The position numbers were made by a program, and so were the translations under genes. This document shows positions 23,388 through 24,365 of a DNA stretch of 24,365 bases, in pieces (the stretch's first letter is position 1; each line of letters begins with the position of its first letter). The notes beneath the pieces were generated by a model, which was given only the letters and a program-made list of their open reading frames with translations, made no database searches and was not told the DNA's origin. Source of the DNA: an uncultured Collinsella sp. Its GTDB lineage: Bacteria > Actinomycetota > Coriobacteriia > Coriobacteriales > Coriobacteriaceae. The stretch lies in NCBI GenBank assembly GCA_900542825.1, contig UQOY01000018.1:1-24365 (forward strand). Reading direction: 5' to 3'.

Positions 23388-23580
23388 ATGGGATTCCTTC
23401 TTTCTATTTCACGTTTGCGACGGCTTATGATACGGCAACATTGAGCACAGCCTTGCGCAAACACAGACCAAGATGCCGCAATAGTTCTTGGGCAACAGCC
23501 GAATTACCCACCACGGAGAGCTGATTCGCGGCATAATTAACAGCTGATATATGAGTGTGATAGAACGGTTGCGAGGCACT

Positions 23581-24282
23581 ATGGAAGAATCGATGCACGT
23601 CGGCGAGCAGGAAATGAGCCTACAGGATCAGTCCTACCACACCATTCGACGCAAAATCGTCTACCTGGACTACAAGCCGGGCGAAAAGCTGGGCGTCAAG
23701 CAGCTTTGCGACGACCTGGATATGGGGCGCACCCCTGTGCGCGAGGCGCTGGTGCGTCTGGCGCAAGAGGGCCTGGTGCGTACCGTGCCCCAAAGCGGCA
23801 CCTATGTCTCGCCCATCAACCTCACTCTTGCCGAGAGCGCCTGCTACATTCGCGAGCACCTGGAAAAGCAGGTGATTGTGGAGTGCTGTGCCCGTGCCAC
23901 CTCGGCAGGCATCGAGCAGCTCGACCGAGCCATCGCGCTGCAGGAAAAGACCATGGCCGAGGAGGATCGCATCGGCTTCTTTTTAAGCGACAACCTCATG
24001 CACCGCATGATCTTTAGCATCGCATGCCGCAGCACCGTATGGTCGTGGCTCGAAGAGACCAATGCCGACCTGGAGCGCTTCCGCTGGCTGCGCGCCGCCA
24101 CGCAGACGCTCGACAATCAGGAGATTGTTAACGAGCACAAGCAAATCCGCCGCGCCATCGCCGGCCGCGACCCCATCGAGGCGAGCTTTTTGGTCAGCAA
24201 GCACCTGCATATGATGTTCCGCAACCAGACCGAGGTCCTGGACCAATATCCCAAGTACTTCGAGACCAGCAAGCTCCGCTAA
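23581..24282 (+). CDS. GntR-family regulator, FadR subfamily (FCD domain)
   Basis: A 233-residue regulator. The N-terminal winged helix (about 15-78) has the GntR signature with DMGRTPVREALVRLAQEGLV and GTYVSP. The C-terminal FCD ligand domain has the metal-binding set Asp137, His141, His186 and His208, so it should bind a metal and a carboxylate-type effector. ATG 23581 is chosen because GAGG stands 4 nt upstream; ATG 23551 has no ribosome site. Divergent from the YeiH-type transporter, its likely target. The 190-bp shared region holds a GTTTGCG/CGCAAAC dyad and a direct repeat AGCTGAT (23519-23525, 23542-23548). Confidence 0.9.
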   Translation: MEESMHVGEQEMSLQDQSYHTIRRKIVYLDYKPGEKLGVKQLCDDLDMGRTPVREALVRLAQEGLVRTVPQSGTYVSPINLTLAESACYIREHLEKQVIVECCARATSAGIEQLDRAIALQEKTMAEEDRIGFFLSDNLMHRMIFSIACRSTVWSWLEETNADLERFRWLRAATQTLDNQEIVNEHKQIRRAIAGRDPIEASFLVSKHLHMMFRNQTEVLDQYPKYFETSKLR

Positions 24283-24310
24283 CCTGCCAAAACCACCACA
24301 AAGGGGACAG

Positions 24311-24365
24311 TGAACTGCGCCCCGAAACTTGGACTGAACAAATAGCGACTACGCCGCAAGGGCCC
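24311..24365 (+). mobile_element. Probable left end of an IS3/IS150-group insertion sequence (cut by window end)
   Basis: Starting 28 nt after the GntR stop, the sequence has TGAACTGCGCCCCGAAACTT followed by GGAC, which fits the terminal inverted repeat pattern of the IS150 group (TGNACTG..CCC...TTGGAC). The rest of the element, including its transposase genes, would lie beyond the window. The call is from pattern memory alone. Confidence 0.45.

Noticed and set aside
1..24365. CRISPR arrays, prophage genes, toxin-antitoxin or restriction systems
   Set aside because: No regularly spaced repeats and no such protein families are visible anywhere in the window.

Overview
The window looks like chromosomal DNA of a GC-rich, Gram-positive gut actinobacterium of the class Coriobacteriia, most likely Collinsella or a close relative. 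This is inferred from codon use and gene content (class B sortase with an SPATG surface protein, LytR-CpsA-Psr protein, duplicated heterodimeric ABC exporters, a TadA-glycerate kinase fusion). No database search was possible. Most genes lie on the minus strand.

Layout. 1-4551: a flavodoxin-like protein, then a heterodimeric ABC exporter pair. 4552-5118: a gene-free stretch with a 33-bp perfect inverted repeat and the SRP RNA with its promoter. 5119-7041: a TadA-glycerate kinase fusion, divergent from tRNA-Ser(UGA). 7045-8392: a TetR regulator divergent from lemA. 8393-8692: two terminator-like hairpins and a nested palindrome of about 125 nt. 8693-11610: ilvE and a DedA membrane protein on minus, cysE on plus. 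11719-15960: a MarR regulator followed by a second heterodimeric ABC exporter pair, forming one coupled operon. 16141-17248: a small unknown protein and a nitroreductase. 17283-20031: an LCP protein, a class B sortase and an SPATG-type surface protein. 20199-20780: an unknown single-pass membrane protein. 20864-24282: an NtrC/PrpR-like regulator with a degraded ATPase domain, a YeiH-family membrane protein, and a divergent FadR-type GntR regulator. The last 55 bases resemble the left end of an IS3/IS150-group element.

How genes work together. Each ABC pair has one half with a degenerate catalytic site (Asp for the Walker B Glu, Gln for the switch His) followed directly by a canonical half, as in asymmetric heterodimeric exporters. 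In the second pair a MarR gene overlaps the first transporter gene by one base, and its promoter carries two identical 14-bp boxes, pointing to autoregulated efflux. The surface-protein gene, sortase and LCP gene lie in one orientation, with a strong terminator separating substrate from enzymes. The YeiH transporter sits between two regulators.

Most notable for follow-up: two intergenic elements (4774-4880 and 8552-8676) have unrelated perfect arms but share an ordered core, suggesting an undescribed family of palindromic elements. Other points are the TadA-GlxK fusion, the SPATG/SrtB/LCP module, the MarR operator, and the regulator with an inactivated AAA+ domain.
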